30,403 nucleotides of DNA from Silene noctiflora (taxonomy: Eukaryota > Streptophyta > Magnoliopsida > Caryophyllales > Caryophyllaceae): assembly GCA_009801015.1 (NCBI GenBank), contig VHZZ01006495.1:15222-45624 (forward strand). Reading direction: 5' to 3'. Both the position numbers and the translations under genes were made by a program. Positions 19,290 to 30,274 of the stretch are shown here, in pieces (the stretch's first letter is position 1; each line of letters starts with the position of its first letter). The notes under the pieces were generated by a model. It had not been told where the DNA came from. It was given only the letters and a program-made list of their open reading frames with translations, and did no database searches.

Positions 19290-22200
19290 TTAACAGCAGC
19301 CACTAGTAGATGCATCGTCTTCAGGTGGTTTTTGCTTAAAGATGTTCTTCTTCCCACCTGCTGAGCCTTCGGCTAATAAACTGGGAGTGTCTAAAATCTG
19401 CATTTATCAAACCAAACTTCAGGCCAACAATAAGCCACCATAGAAGCACATATACTACAACGAAAGCATACCTACTAATTAGTCTCACATAAAAAACATA
19501 ATAAAAAAAAAAAAAACCTATCCGTATACCCACTACCCAGTAGGCAGCAACTCCTTAAAATCTTAAACTAAGGAATAACTACCTTAACCTGTGGGCCAGT
19601 TTCACGAAAATATTATCAGGAGGCCATCCCATACGAAATATGAAATTTTGTGTAACCACAAAACCTTACCTTCAAAACAAGCTCCTCAAAGCATTGTTGC
19701 ACATTTGCACGAGTCTTTGCACTACATTCAATAAATAGGCATCCATATTCTCGAGCAAAGTCGATTCCCTCTTTCTTTGTCACAACTCTGTCACTTTCCT
19801 ATCATATTAGCACTAGGGATTAGGTAGTTTAGACTTGAGGTTAAATACATGAAACATGCAAATGTTCAAGCGTTCTGATGTATATAAAAATAACCAGAAA
19901 GCAAGTCACGTTTTAAAGCATCACCATTCTTAAAAAGTCAATACAAAAAGTGTCCTCTTACAATTATCTAAAGTTTGCAAAATGTTTACCAAATATAACA
20001 CAAACAAATGAAATACAAAAGCAGAAGGCCGGACAGATGATGCCATGTACCTTGTCAACTTTATTTCCCACAAGCATCTTGATACAGTCTTGATTGGTGG
20101 AGTAAAGGTCAATCTCCTTTGCCCATACATCACGGAGATTAGTAAATGTATCCCGCCTAGTTACATCGTATACTGTTTGCATCATGTTCAAGCATTAGTG
20201 ATCACATTGAAACTTGAAACAGCCTAAGGTACACCTTGAGTGTCTCCATGTCTCTGTTGGCTTAAACAAATGCTATAGACAATCGAAACAACATTTCACA
20301 TCTGCTGTCAGAAACATACACTAGTTGCCAGCACAAGCATCCAAGCATGTCGAAGGAACCTATTGTTTTTTGGGTGTTCAAGAAACAACTACTCCTATAT
20401 GAAAATTCAGAATTTAGACCATACAATCCAAGATCTACAAGATTCAAGTCCTTGGGATGTATAAATTGTTAATTTTTAACATAGAACGACCATAATATGA
20501 TCTTAAAATTGCTCGATGTAGCACAAGATTGTAAAGCAAAAGACTTCTTCAATTACCCATGATGATTCCTTGTGCGCCTCTGTAATATGAGCTTGTTAAT
20601 GTCCTGAATCTTTCTTGACCAGCTGCAAAAAAGCACATTTGTTATCATTAAGGCACATCAAATCTTCCTTTTAAATTTAAACCATGGTTCCCACTTGAAA
20701 CGACAGTATTATTGTGAAGCCAAATCCAATTTATGATTTCCGAAAGAACGCATGAAAGTATAGACTTGAGATTACAAGCTTCAAACACAAATCTTGTAAA
20801 TACATTTTTCTTCTGGGGTCAAAGAGTAAGCATGAGTCTATGAGTCAACCACCTCCTATATGGCTATATGTGAGACGTGGAAGCAATCATAACTCCAAAT
20901 GTAACAACCCATGTGACTGGCATACACTCATACAGCATAAGCATAGCCAGTCCTTGAAATGAAATCTGATGCAGAAACCATTCTAGACAACTGTTTATAG
21001 CGTCAAACCAAGTTATAGTCTTTAACATAGAGGCTGTTAATAATTTGATAGAACTGCCTATATCTCTCCATGAAAGATCGTGCAGATAGACATGTTTCCT
21101 AGAAAGCAATCTACTTTAGAAATCAAACGAGAAAGCTCCTTTTTCTGTCTAAAAATTATGATCCAGAAACAGTATCTGAATATACTAGACATTCACTAGA
21201 CCGATAATGCCCTCCTGAATTAAAAACAACTTAACAGAAACATATATGGGCCAATAAGAGTCCTGCAGAAAACTCGAACAAGAAAGTTCTTACAAATCAC
21301 CAAAGACTCAGTGAGGACTGAGGACTAAGATGTTACCTGTATCCCATATGGCGAGCTTCAATTTTTTGCCCCCCATGTTTACATACTTAACCTTGAAATC
21401 AACACCTACACATACAACATGCCAACCAAAGCAACCACACATGATAATATTAGTGCCCAATAGTTGCTGCACTAATGTAAATTGCGCTGCTTGTAACTCT
21501 TAGCAACACATACATTTAAGACAACATCAGCCTCTAACGAAGAATTGCAACAAAACAAATAGACTTTACCGTAATTAACATCACAGGGTTTAATATTAAA
21601 GACCTTGCTCTTCCTTAAATTTATATTTATTTCATTTGAAACAAAAAAAATGAGACATAGTACTCTGCAATAATAAACATAAAAGGAACTCCTTTTCACA
21701 TTTGATCTACAACAAAATAAACCTTGAGGCCTTGTTTGGATAGCAAAAAAGGAGGGAAAGGGAAAGGAATGGAAAGGGAGGGGAGGGAGAATGGAGGGGG
21801 TGATTTTCCCTCCAAATCTTGCCTATGTTGGTAGGGAAATAATTTGCCTTATAGGAGGAAAACGGAGGGATCCATTTTCCCTCCCCTTCAAATCCCTCCT
21901 ACCTTCATTTTGCTAACCAAACAATGGATTTCTCATCCTTCCAATTCCCTCCTCTCCCTTTCCCTCCAAATCCCACACACCCTGAATCTAAACAAAAAGA
22001 TACACGCAGCTAATTCCATCTTAGACTACTACTCTTTACTAATGAGAAAAGGTTAAAGCCTTCCTACATACTTGGGTTACCGGATTCTTTCAATTCCAAT
22101 GGGATGACATATCAGTTCAATAGTATTCCATCATGGTGCTTGCTTATACCAAACACTCTATTAAAAGCATAACACAGAGAATAAGGGATGTGGCATACTC

Positions 22201-22674
22201 ATATCAAACTAGGCAAGCTTGTGTCTATTTGATCACAAACTGAATATTTCCTAAAAAACTTGTCCTTGAATTCTCGTGTAAGACCATTGACACACTGTAC
22301 AACCGCCAATTATATATTATAACACCTCATTTAATGATAACAAATGAGGTAAAACGGTCTTAATCTATAACTTTGTGCATAAATCTATCAACATGACAAC
22401 ATCATTCATCTAACTCCTGATTTCAACTAATCTAGCTTTCGCGATTAAAAATCAAACAATAGCAAATCAAGACTAATCAATAACAATAAGCAAACCAATC
22501 ATCGAAAATCCTAGCCTATCAAAAACTAAGAATTGAGTAATTAGTACCGATAGTAGGAGAAAGATCTTCAAAAGTGTCGGAAGTAAAACTCAATAAAAGA
22601 CTACTTTTTCCGACGCCAGAATCTCCGATCATCAGCAGCTTGAATAAATAGTCGAATTCCGGCGACGTATCCAT
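19290..22674 (-). CDS. RABC1: RABC1/RAB18-like small GTPase, 206 aa, six exons
   Basis: Minus-strand exons 22674-22548, 21405-21337, 20622-20557, 20172-20051, 19798-19670 and 19397-19290 join in phase to 206 residues. All nucleotide-binding motifs are present: GDSGVGKS (17-24), switch I LSPTIGVDF (T41), WDTAGQE (63-69), NKVD (124-127) and CSAK (153-156). The protein ends GCC, a double-cysteine prenylation site that anchors it to membranes. Motifs such as [20 protein letters not shown] and KKNIFKQ identify the plant RABC/RAB18 group, linked to lipid droplets and membrane traffic. Length is close to the usual 210 or so. All five coding introns are GT-AG. The first intron carries a foldback MITE. 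The gene is divergent from SAL1. RABC1 versus RABC2 is judged by overall resemblance. Confidence 0.93.
21731..21995. mobile_element. Foldback MITE in RABC1 intron 1
   Basis: The left side cttgtttggatagcaaaaaa and the right side (minus strand) ttgtttagattcagggtgtg are imperfect inverted repeats. Inside, purine-rich GGAGGGAAAGGG-type sequence on the left faces pyrimidine-rich CCCTCC-type sequence on the right, so the whole 265 bp can fold. Target duplication and superfamily are not clear. Confidence 0.55.
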
Positions 22675-22761
22675 CTAAAATTGGTCGATTCAGCAATTAA
22701 TCAAAACAAAGATCACAAGTGAATTACTATGAGATTAGAGATTGATCGAGAAGAGTAATAC
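22675..22761 (-). other. Leader intron of RABC1 ending exactly at the start codon
   Basis: On the minus strand, CTCAG|GTATTAC (donor 22761-22760) and CCAATTTTAG (acceptor 22676-22675) bound an 87-bp intron-like stretch, and ATG follows at once at 22674. Leader introns are frequent in plant housekeeping genes. No transcript evidence is available. Confidence 0.6.
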
Positions 22762-22927
22762 CTGAGATCGAATTGATAATTGAGGAATTAATAGGAACAA
22801 ATTGATGAAAATCGAATGTTTTGCGAAAATTGAAACAGGGGATTAGGTTATGTGGAGAAGGAAACGTGGAGAGAAGGTATGAATGTATGATCGGTGAAGT
22901 GAGGCGAACCGCCGAGAATAATAATAA

Positions 22928-22935
22928 TGACGTCA
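22928..22935. promoter_or_regulatory. TGACGTCA bZIP-type site near the RABC1 transcription start
   Basis: The perfect 8-bp palindrome is the core recognised by TGA/CREB-like bZIP factors. It lies about 165 bp upstream of the RABC1 leader intron donor, within the likely promoter, and about 1.28 kb from SAL1. A match of 8 bases alone is weak. Confidence 0.4.
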
Positions 22936-22949
22936 GACACCTTTTTTTG

Positions 22950-24180
22950 TATTTCTGTTAATAACTCGGTTGCTTCATCTCCTGCCTGCAGCTGTTTGTT
23001 TTTGTTGTCGTCTTAAACAAAAAAAAAAACAAAAAAAAAATTGTCTTTATTTTTTTATCAGTTAATCTAATGTAATACGAATTTATCCGTTTTAACTATA
23101 AGATGTATCTCCGTTTTAATTTACCGGGCGACTAATATTTAACTCATTTTAACTATAAAGCAAATACCTCCGTTTAAACTAGTGTTTTGGTGGAAATTAC
23201 TTAAGTCGGGTTTTAAAAGTGAGAGTTAAAGTGATCGATCTACTGCCAAGGTGAGTGATAATTGAGCATATGAATAACTAAAAGATGCAAGTAAGTAAAA
23301 GACGCAAAGAATTGTTGACCTTTTCGTGGTCTACCCATCTCTCTCAGTCATCGTGTTTTCGTGATTTAAGTTCTAATTCTTTTTTATTTTGAGTTATTAA
23401 GTTGGCCAAGTTTTGACCCTAAATTAACGAGTCATTTCAGGTTTGGGTCATGCGAGTCAAGATTTACAGGTCTTGACATTGGGGAGGTAAGGTCGGGACG
23501 GGTGGAATTATAATTTGACATGTTGTAACCATGTCATGGATCTCATAACTTCTACGGTAGAAACTCTAGAGAGAACATTTTTATCTCTTGAGAATAAACT
23601 ACTGAATCTTCAGTGCCTTTAGGGGAGGACGTGATTTATGAAGGATAAAATACTTGAGTTAGTTAATGATGAGTATGTATTGTCTCTTATTTCCATAAGT
23701 GATTAAATTAACTTAAACTCAAATTAGGTTAACAAAGATAAGATTAATATGAGGATGTATGATCTATATTCCGCATAATTACTCGACACAAGTAAGTTTG
23801 TTAATTTTGTTTGTACATATTATTGTTGTTAATGTATTGTCAAAATCATCGTTCGTCATGTACAATCACTTAATTGCATATAAAATTCATATTCCCTCCG
23901 CCCCAGTCGTTTGTTTGCCTATTTCATTTATGGGCGTCTCAATGAATTGTTTGATCATTCCACATATGATCTCATACTTTTTTCTTGATTTTTTTGTCTC
24001 CAAAAATAAACAAATAACTGAAACGGAGGGAGTACTTAATAGAAAACTTTTAATCATTTTTCTTTACACTTTCGATAGTAACAGTGGTTAAAATAATATA
24101 TCGCGTAGTTTTATACGTGATGAAGATTAGTAACCTTAATTAAACAATAATTTTATAGAGTTATAGCCTTATAGGTATCT
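22950..24180. other. Intergenic region between divergent RABC1 and SAL1
   Basis: Non-coding, AT-rich. A-rich runs lie at 23017-23040 and a Stowaway MITE at 23890-24034. SAL1 promoter elements should lie in 23700-24200; I see no convincing TATA box. Confidence 0.5.
23890..24034. mobile_element. Stowaway MITE, about 145 bp
   Basis: TA-ttccctccgccccagtcg on the left and, on the minus strand, TA-ctccctccgtttcagtta on the right are the Stowaway terminal repeat (CTCCCTCCGT...), flanked by the TA target site. Inner arms (gtttgtttgcctattt against caaaaataaacaaat) pair loosely. It lies about 180 bp upstream of the SAL1 start codon, so in the SAL1 promoter region. Confidence 0.8.
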
Positions 24181-24211
24181 CGAGTGTCGAACCAAGTAAA
24201 TCAGGGAAACC

Positions 24212-24393
24212 ATGTACTCCAATATAAGCTTAAACTGTTTGAGAGTGAGAACTCAGTTTGTTATTCCCACTTTCCTTCATACTTCCGCAAATACTCGAAC
24301 TTTTTCAGTCATTGCATCTTCAACAATGTCTTACCACAAAGAGCTCGTTGCTGCCAAGAAAGCTGCTTCCCTTGCTGCCCGTCTTTGTCAGGC

Positions 24394-24439
<46 letters not shown>

Positions 24440-27400
24440 ATAAGGGATTCCATTCATTTTGTAGTAATTGATTTTTTCCCTTTGATTTTCATTATCATTT
24501 TTGTTCAAGAAAGATTTGATCTTTTCAATGTTAACTTGTTGTTGGAAGCAAACCCAGATCAGAAATTGTGAATTTGTGCAAATTTAGGTTGATTTTTTAT
24601 GAACCCGATTGAGATTTTAAGTTGGTCAGTGTGAGGGTAGTATTTGGTAGGTGTAGATAGCTTTTTAGCCTATTCTGGTAAGTAATATACTTGGGGTTAT
24701 TAACATTTTGCAAGTAAATGATCTATGATGACAAAGTTTTTGAATTTCTGGGTGATGGGACGGACTTGTAATTGCTAAGTTGAGTGATTGAATTGATTGG
24801 CTGAGATTATTATTGAGGATTCAATGGTTCATACATAGGAGAAAATTGGCTTCACTAGTTTCGTATTTGGGTTTGGCTTGTACATCCCACCTCCCTTACC
24901 CCGGAATTTGCAGGAGCTTATGAGGCACTAGGGTAATGTTGTTGTATTGTTGGTTTGGCTTGTGCTAGAAATCAGAATGTAATGTTGTCGTCGCTGTGTT
25001 ATACTGTTATTGGCTATGTATTGGGCATACATTGAGTTTCATGCATTACATATGTAATATTTTCTTCTTTTGGAAGAATTGGGGTTTTGATTTACAATAT
25101 TAAGGGTTTTAAGAGTCAGGAGTCCGAGAATGTGCAGACATTGATAAAGGTCTATTATTCTGTTTCAGCAAGTGTATTGAGTTCAACTGTGATTTTGATG
25201 TTAATCCTAGTTAGTTTCTTGCTTATGTTTTGCCACATGGTACTTGTCAATTTTGTTACAAGTCTCTTAGCTAAGCGTTCTGTCACATTGTAATGATGTT
25301 TATGCTGATTTAGTCAAGCGTTCTGTCACGCAGGGAGTACAAAAGTCACTACTGCAATCTGATGTACAGTCGAAACTGGATAAAAGCCCAGTCACGGTTG
25401 CTGACTATGGTTCGTTATACAACTCTTCTATCCTGGATACATCCTTTCAATTGAACATTTATCAATAAGTAGCTAATCAATCCTATTATCTGAATATTGT
25501 ATGTCTTTCGATAATCTATAGCTGGGTGCTGTAGAGTATACAACTATAGATGGTTGAACTGCTTGTAACCATGGTGTGGCTATTATGGTGGTGAGAGAGT
25601 GATTTATCGAATGTTTGAGGAATTAGGAGGGCTAGAGCCAAATTTCAACATTACCCTACCGCCTCAAAGGCTTCCTTGTATGGTGGGGTGAAGGTGGTTG
25701 GAAGTACGCATCATTACTCTTATAGGTATAGAGCTTATTTCACAGTTTTAAAACTGTGAATAGGTCAGTGAACCCATCTTGCCTCATTAAACATATTCTA
25801 AGGCAAAAGAATAGTGAGTTTTGGCTCCGTCGAGATTCACACACCAATGGGCCTTTGGTTCAAAAGTTTACTATCGTTGTTGATGTTTGTTAATGTTAAA
25901 TCTAGAGCAGAAGGACACAGCGAGTCTTGTCGTTACCATTAGCTGAATTGTTTTCAAGGCTTTGGGTTGTGCTTTCTTTTCCTATCTTTGGTCAAATAAA
26001 CTGGTTGTAGTCCTTCACTCCTTCCATCCACTTGTTTTCATGAATTTGCGTTGGGACCAAAGTAACAGGAAATGAAAAATATGTGATAGTCGAATGATAT
26101 TTTTGTAGGGTATTTACTTATTTCTTGCCCAAAATGTAATTTTAGCGAATTGATTTCTCTCATGTAAATTTGTCTGACACTCATCCAAAATGGAAGCAAG
26201 GGAATTTTGTAGGTCATGACACTCAATTACTCAAATGAGTCATTGACTCTCGTGTATGTCCTTACCAGGCTCACACTCAACTTATGTTGTCTTTCGTGTA
26301 TGTCCTTACCAGGCTCACAAGCTATTGTTAGTTTTGTGCTCGAACACGAGCTTTCGACAGATCCATTTTCTTTAGTGGCGGAGGAGGTATGTTTGAATAA
26401 TCACAGCTAAGCTTTTAAGTTATGGTTGATAAGTACAATAATGAACTCTGCTTCAATTCCTGAATCAGCTGTGGCTTTTAAAACTTTCAGGATTCTGGAG
26501 ATTTGAGGAAAGATGGTGCACAAGAAACTTTGGAGCGTATCAAATTGCTCGTTAATGACACTATTGCTAGTGACGGCTCATATAGTGTTCCACCTTTGTC
26601 ATCCGAGGATGTGCTTGCTGCAATTGATAATGGTAGGTCTGAAGGTGGCCCTACAGGTCGGCATTGGGTTCTGGATCCTATAGATGGTACAAAAGGGTAA
26701 GTTTATGGGAAAATTGCACTGTGAATGCCCTTGGATTACGAGGTTTACAACTTACCATATCATCCCTCCCACCCCATTTATATTGTGCTATTTTGAATTT
26801 GATTTTCAACTTTGACCGCTTTTTCTTACTGTAGAAATAATTACATATTTTGTGGAAGAATTTGAAAATAGTTGTTTCCATGAATCAAACGTACAAATCT
26901 GACTTGTACCATTACATATATTTGAAGAGATTGATAGTCAATATGGATCATGAAAATCAAAAGGAAACCATATAAATGGGATGGAGGTAGTAATATTCAA
27001 TGAAAAATCTATTTTCAAGGAATTTTATTGCACCTTTTTTCCTTCTATGAATGACCATTTTGTTCTCTTCTCTACAAGTTTTTTTTCCCTTGAATGGTAG
27101 ATATTTGTGAATCAGAGGGAATATGTAGAATTAGAACAACTACAACATTACCCTTATGCCTCGATGACTCCCGTAGATTGCTGGGTAGGGGTAGGGGTCT
27201 TATGTACGCAACCTTATCCCTGCGTTAGCAACACAAAGTGGAAAGAGGCTGTTTCCGAATGACCGATGAAAAGAGAACTGAACTGAACTACTCCTACTTC
27301 ACAATAAAAAGAAGCGCAATCTCTTTAGAATATGCAGTATTGTAGAAATTAAAAATTTTGACTTCATGTGGATCCTTATGTCAAATCTTTTGTTAAAAGT

Positions 27401-28806
27401 CTCGAGTCTTGATTCTTATTTCTTTGTTTTCCATCACATCTTGATTTTGATGAATCTGAGGTTATACAAATAGGTTTGTAAGAGGGGACCAATATGCAAT
27501 AGCATTAGCATTGTTAGATAAAGGAAATGTAGTTCTTGGAGTCTTGGCTTGCCCGAATCTTCCTTTGACGACCATTGGCACGCAAAGTGATCAGTCAACA
27601 ACCGGACAAACTGGCTGTCTTTTCTCAGCCATGATTGGTGAAGGAACTTACTTGCAGTCTCTTGATGGTTCTTCACCTGTACAAGTATATGCTTTTTCAC
27701 TTATTCTGTGCTAATTTCAATCTTTTCTATAGAAATAAGGTTTGTTGTAGGCATACTTTTCTGAAGTGTGTATCTTAATGGCTTCAACTTTCAGGTGAAT
27801 GTTAGTTCAGTTGAAAACTCTGAAGAGGCTTCATTCTTTGAATCATTTGAAGCAGCTCATTCCTTGCACGATCTTACTAGTTCCATAGCAAAGGTAAAAT
27901 TTGGTTTTCAGTGAGGAACCTTTATAAGCCCTTGAAAATTTCTGATTTCGGATGTTGATTTTATGATTTATCTTTTAATTTAACAAGTAAAGTATTTGGA
28001 AGAAAATACGTAATTCATTTCATTAAATTTGTTGCCAAAAATATTTTACACAGGTATGCATTTGACAATATTTTGAAATAAAGTTGAAGTTTAACTCAGT
28101 TTAAGTGTTTTTTGAACTGTCGAGGATGACATATCAAGGAACATAGGGAGTAGCATGTGTTCTTTGGAAAAATCGTCCTAATTGTCATTCTAAACTATTG
28201 AACAGAAACTTGGTGTTAAAGCGCCACCAGTCAGGATTGATAGCCAGGCTAAATACGGTGCTCTGAGCAGAGGAGATGGTGCTATATATCTACGTTTCCC
28301 ACATGCAGGCTATCGCGAAAAGATTTGGGACCATGCCGCTGGATCCATCGTAGTTACCGGTAAGGAAGTCATCTTTAGACCTGATTAATGGGTCATTCGG
28401 TCGGTTACAAGAAGTCACATTAGTTAAGGGTTGGCTCACTTCGGGTAAGGGTCAGTTCAGGGCTATCAAAATTCCTGCCTGATCAGATCAATTTGGGTTC
28501 ATTTTTTCAAGAAGGAGTCCAGTCAGTTTGAGTCTAGTCAATTAATGTTGCAAAGTCTAGTCACCAGTTTGTTCATATTTGTAATCCAAATTTTGCATTT
28601 CTCTCTTCGGACCCTTAACTGTAAGCAATGGTCGTTTTGCAGAAGCCGGAGGTGTTGTAAGTGATGCTGCCGGAAAGCCTTTGGATTTCTCTAAAGGAAA
28701 ATACCTTGATTTGTACAAGGGCATAGTTGCTACCAACAAGAAGCTAATGCCTTCCCTTTTGAAGGGTATTCAGGATTCACTGGATGAAAAAGCTTCATCA
28801 TTGTGA
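24212..28806 (+). CDS. SAL1: SAL1: 3'(2'),5'-bisphosphate nucleotidase / inositol polyphosphate 1-phosphatase, 387 aa
   Basis: Exons 24212-24391, 25334-25409, 26313-26386, 26491-26696, 27474-27684, 27795-27893, 28206-28359 and 28643-28806 join in phase. The enzyme converts 3'-phosphoadenosine 5'-phosphate to AMP in plastids and mitochondria, using Mg2+ and being Li+-sensitive. Motifs: VTVADYG (80-86), metal-binding AEE (108-110), DPIDGTKG (172-179) and WDHAAGSIVVTEAGG (323-337). The first 38 residues hold no acidic residue and look like an organelle transit peptide; an internal ATG (M39, at 24326) would give the short form that matches the 353-residue Arabidopsis protein. Redox cysteines C205 and C227 match Arabidopsis C167/C190. 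The dimer-forming C119 position is N157. Intron 1 has a GC donor beside a (TC)20 repeat, and the intron 2 acceptor is duplicated. Three SINE-like fragments lie in introns. Confidence 0.95.
24397..24436 (+). repeat. (TC)20 microsatellite at the start of SAL1 intron 1
   Basis: Forty bases of perfect TC repeat begin five bases after the exon 1 end (24391). Frames running through it on both strands (poly SL or ER) are artefacts. Confidence 0.97.
24868..24948 (-). repeat. SINE-like dispersed repeat, fragment 1 (SAL1 intron 1)
   Basis: On the minus strand it reads caacaacattaccctagtgc, then CTCATAAGCTCCTGCAAATT and GGGGTAAGGGAGG. The same order of motifs appears at 25645 and 27131. I recognise the pattern as a widespread plant short repeat but cannot name the family with certainty. 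Confidence 0.5.
25645..25735 (+). repeat. SINE-like dispersed repeat, fragment 2 (SAL1 intron 2)
   Basis: caacattaccctaccgcctc is followed by AAAGGCTTCC, TGGGGTGAAGG and AGTACGCATCATTAC. It matches fragments 1 and 3 in order, with divergence. Confidence 0.5.
26250..26319 (+). repeat. 26-bp direct repeat duplicating the SAL1 intron 2 acceptor
   Basis: Identical 26-mers at 26250-26275 and 26294-26319 both contain TGTATGTCCTTACCAG|GCTCAC. The true exon 3 starts at 26313. The copy would start it at 26269, adding 44 bases and shifting the frame. Confidence 0.95.
27131..27300 (+). repeat. SINE-like dispersed repeat, most complete copy (SAL1 intron 4)
   Basis: gaacaactacaacattaccc is followed by GCCTCGATGACTCCCG, GGGTAGGGGTAGGGG, TATGTACGCAACCTTATCCC, TGCGTTAGCAACACAAAG and GAGGCTGTTTCCGAATGACC. 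This motif series is a common dispersed plant repeat. No target duplication or tail was established. Confidence 0.55.
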
Positions 28807-29580
28807 TCATATGCTTAATTTGTACTCCATTATATGGTGTATTCTATAATTTCTCAAGCTTTCAGGGGGTGTTGGCATCCCATGAAGGATGATCTGGAGA
28901 GATTTTTTTTCGAAGTCTTGCAAGAGGTCTTATGACATAACTTGCGAAGGAACTTCGGAGATCTATTAATAATTATATATGCCACATCTTTATGTACCTG
29001 AACTCTATTTCCGGCACATTTTGTAGGCTCTTTTAGGGTTATATGTTGATATGGTGTCCCTTAATTGTCTTTCCTTCTCACCTGATGCTTGCAGGGTTGA
29101 GTTCTATTGACTTGCCTGCACAGCATCAGAGATTACCCCTTGAAAAATTTCCCTGAAACCAAGCCAATCAAGTCTAACACAAGTACACAACTACCCAAAA
29201 GAAGTCTCGACATGATCTATCCAAACCCAATTCGACCCACCTGATTGCCACCTTTACATCATGCATAGACATCATCACATCACTGAGAAGATCGGCCTCT
29301 AGCAGCTTGTCACGTTTCCCTGCAATTTATTTTGCATTCAGTATATGCAACATTTTAACAGACATTTTTTGTTTGCCTAAAGTGACAGTGAAGTAAGTAC
29401 AAGTAGACAGTTTGTAATTGAAGGTTTCCTCAACAAGTCAAGCCTCAAAGCAACCAAAAGTCTTGCTTCCTTCACACCAAGGCAATTAATGAACAGATAA
29501 GAAAACAGAATGAGTTTTGCCACGGAATTGCATATTTGCATGTGAGGGTCCTCTCCAATTAGCAAAATAACTGGAGGGTT
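28807..29580. other. SAL1 3' untranslated and downstream intergenic DNA
   Basis: No further gene is seen. The SAL1 trailer probably ends within about 250 bp of the stop codon. A minus-strand frame at 29377-29565 has no recognisable protein. Confidence 0.5.
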
Positions 29581-29588
29581 CTATTATT

Positions 29589-29705
29589 CACAAATTCTCA
29601 TTTGTGACGGGCTAAATCCGTGAGACAAGTTTGTAAGTGGAAGAACAAGTGGGGAGGGCAAGTGGAAGGGATTGTGAGATGTCACAAGTTTGTGACTGTC
29701 ACAAA
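29589..29705. mobile_element. MITE-family copy, partial
   Basis: It begins cacaaattctcatttgtgac, as the element at 29871 does, and its inner part (gtggggagggcaagtgg) resembles 30025-30050. The expected opposite end is missing or too decayed to see. Confidence 0.45.
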
Positions 29706-29870
29706 CAAGATAGACTGCTCAAGGTGTAATTCCGGTGTTCGGATTTTCGCCAGTTATTGGAATAATTGGAGGGTCCAGTACCCATGCTAATCCAATGACT
29801 CGTATACAAGCAAAAAATGAAGGGCAACAATTGCTTTTTCTGCCTCTACCCTGCCTCCAAGTCCCATGAG

Positions 29871-30274
29871 CACAAATTCTCATTTTAGACGAGTCTTAAT
29901 TTAAAACGAAAAAAAATATCACTATTTTATGATAAAAAAATATCAATTAATATTAACGAAGCGTCTTGCTTGTGACGGATAGTTCAGTCACAAGCTGAAG
30001 ACGGATAATGTCTATCTCACAATAAGGCGAGTGGGAGGGCAAATGGGGAGAAATGGAGCACCCCATGGATAGTGTCACTTGCATATTGTGAGAGGGGCAT
30101 TATCCGTCTACAGCTTGTGACGGATAGTACCCGTCTTCAATGAGAATTTGTGTAATATTAAAAAGTTATAACTAAAATAATGACTTTTTATCAGGAATTG
30201 TTCACATTTTATTGTAAAATGACCATATTTTATCCGTCTTAACTTAAGAAGGATACCACTCGTCTAAAATGAGA
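29871..30274. mobile_element. Nested foldback MITEs
   Basis: A perfect 17-bp inverted pair, tctcattttagacgagt at 29878-29894 and its complement at 30258-30274, bounds the region. A second pair, cacaaattctcatt at 29871-29884 and its complement at 30139-30152, lies across it. Inner arms (cacaagctgaagacggataa at about 29992 against the complement of ttatccgtctacagcttgtg at about 30101) also pair. The interleaving suggests one MITE inside or beside a relative. Confidence 0.65.

Noticed and set aside
20864-21109. 81-residue minus-strand frame within RABC1
   Set aside because: It lies wholly in intron 2 and does not add a recognisable RAB segment.
23759-24091. 110-residue frame
   Set aside because: It runs through a Stowaway MITE and has no recognisable domain.
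24320-24508. Minus-strand frame rich in Arg-Glu
   Set aside because: It is a translation of the (TC)20 microsatellite opposite SAL1 exon 1.
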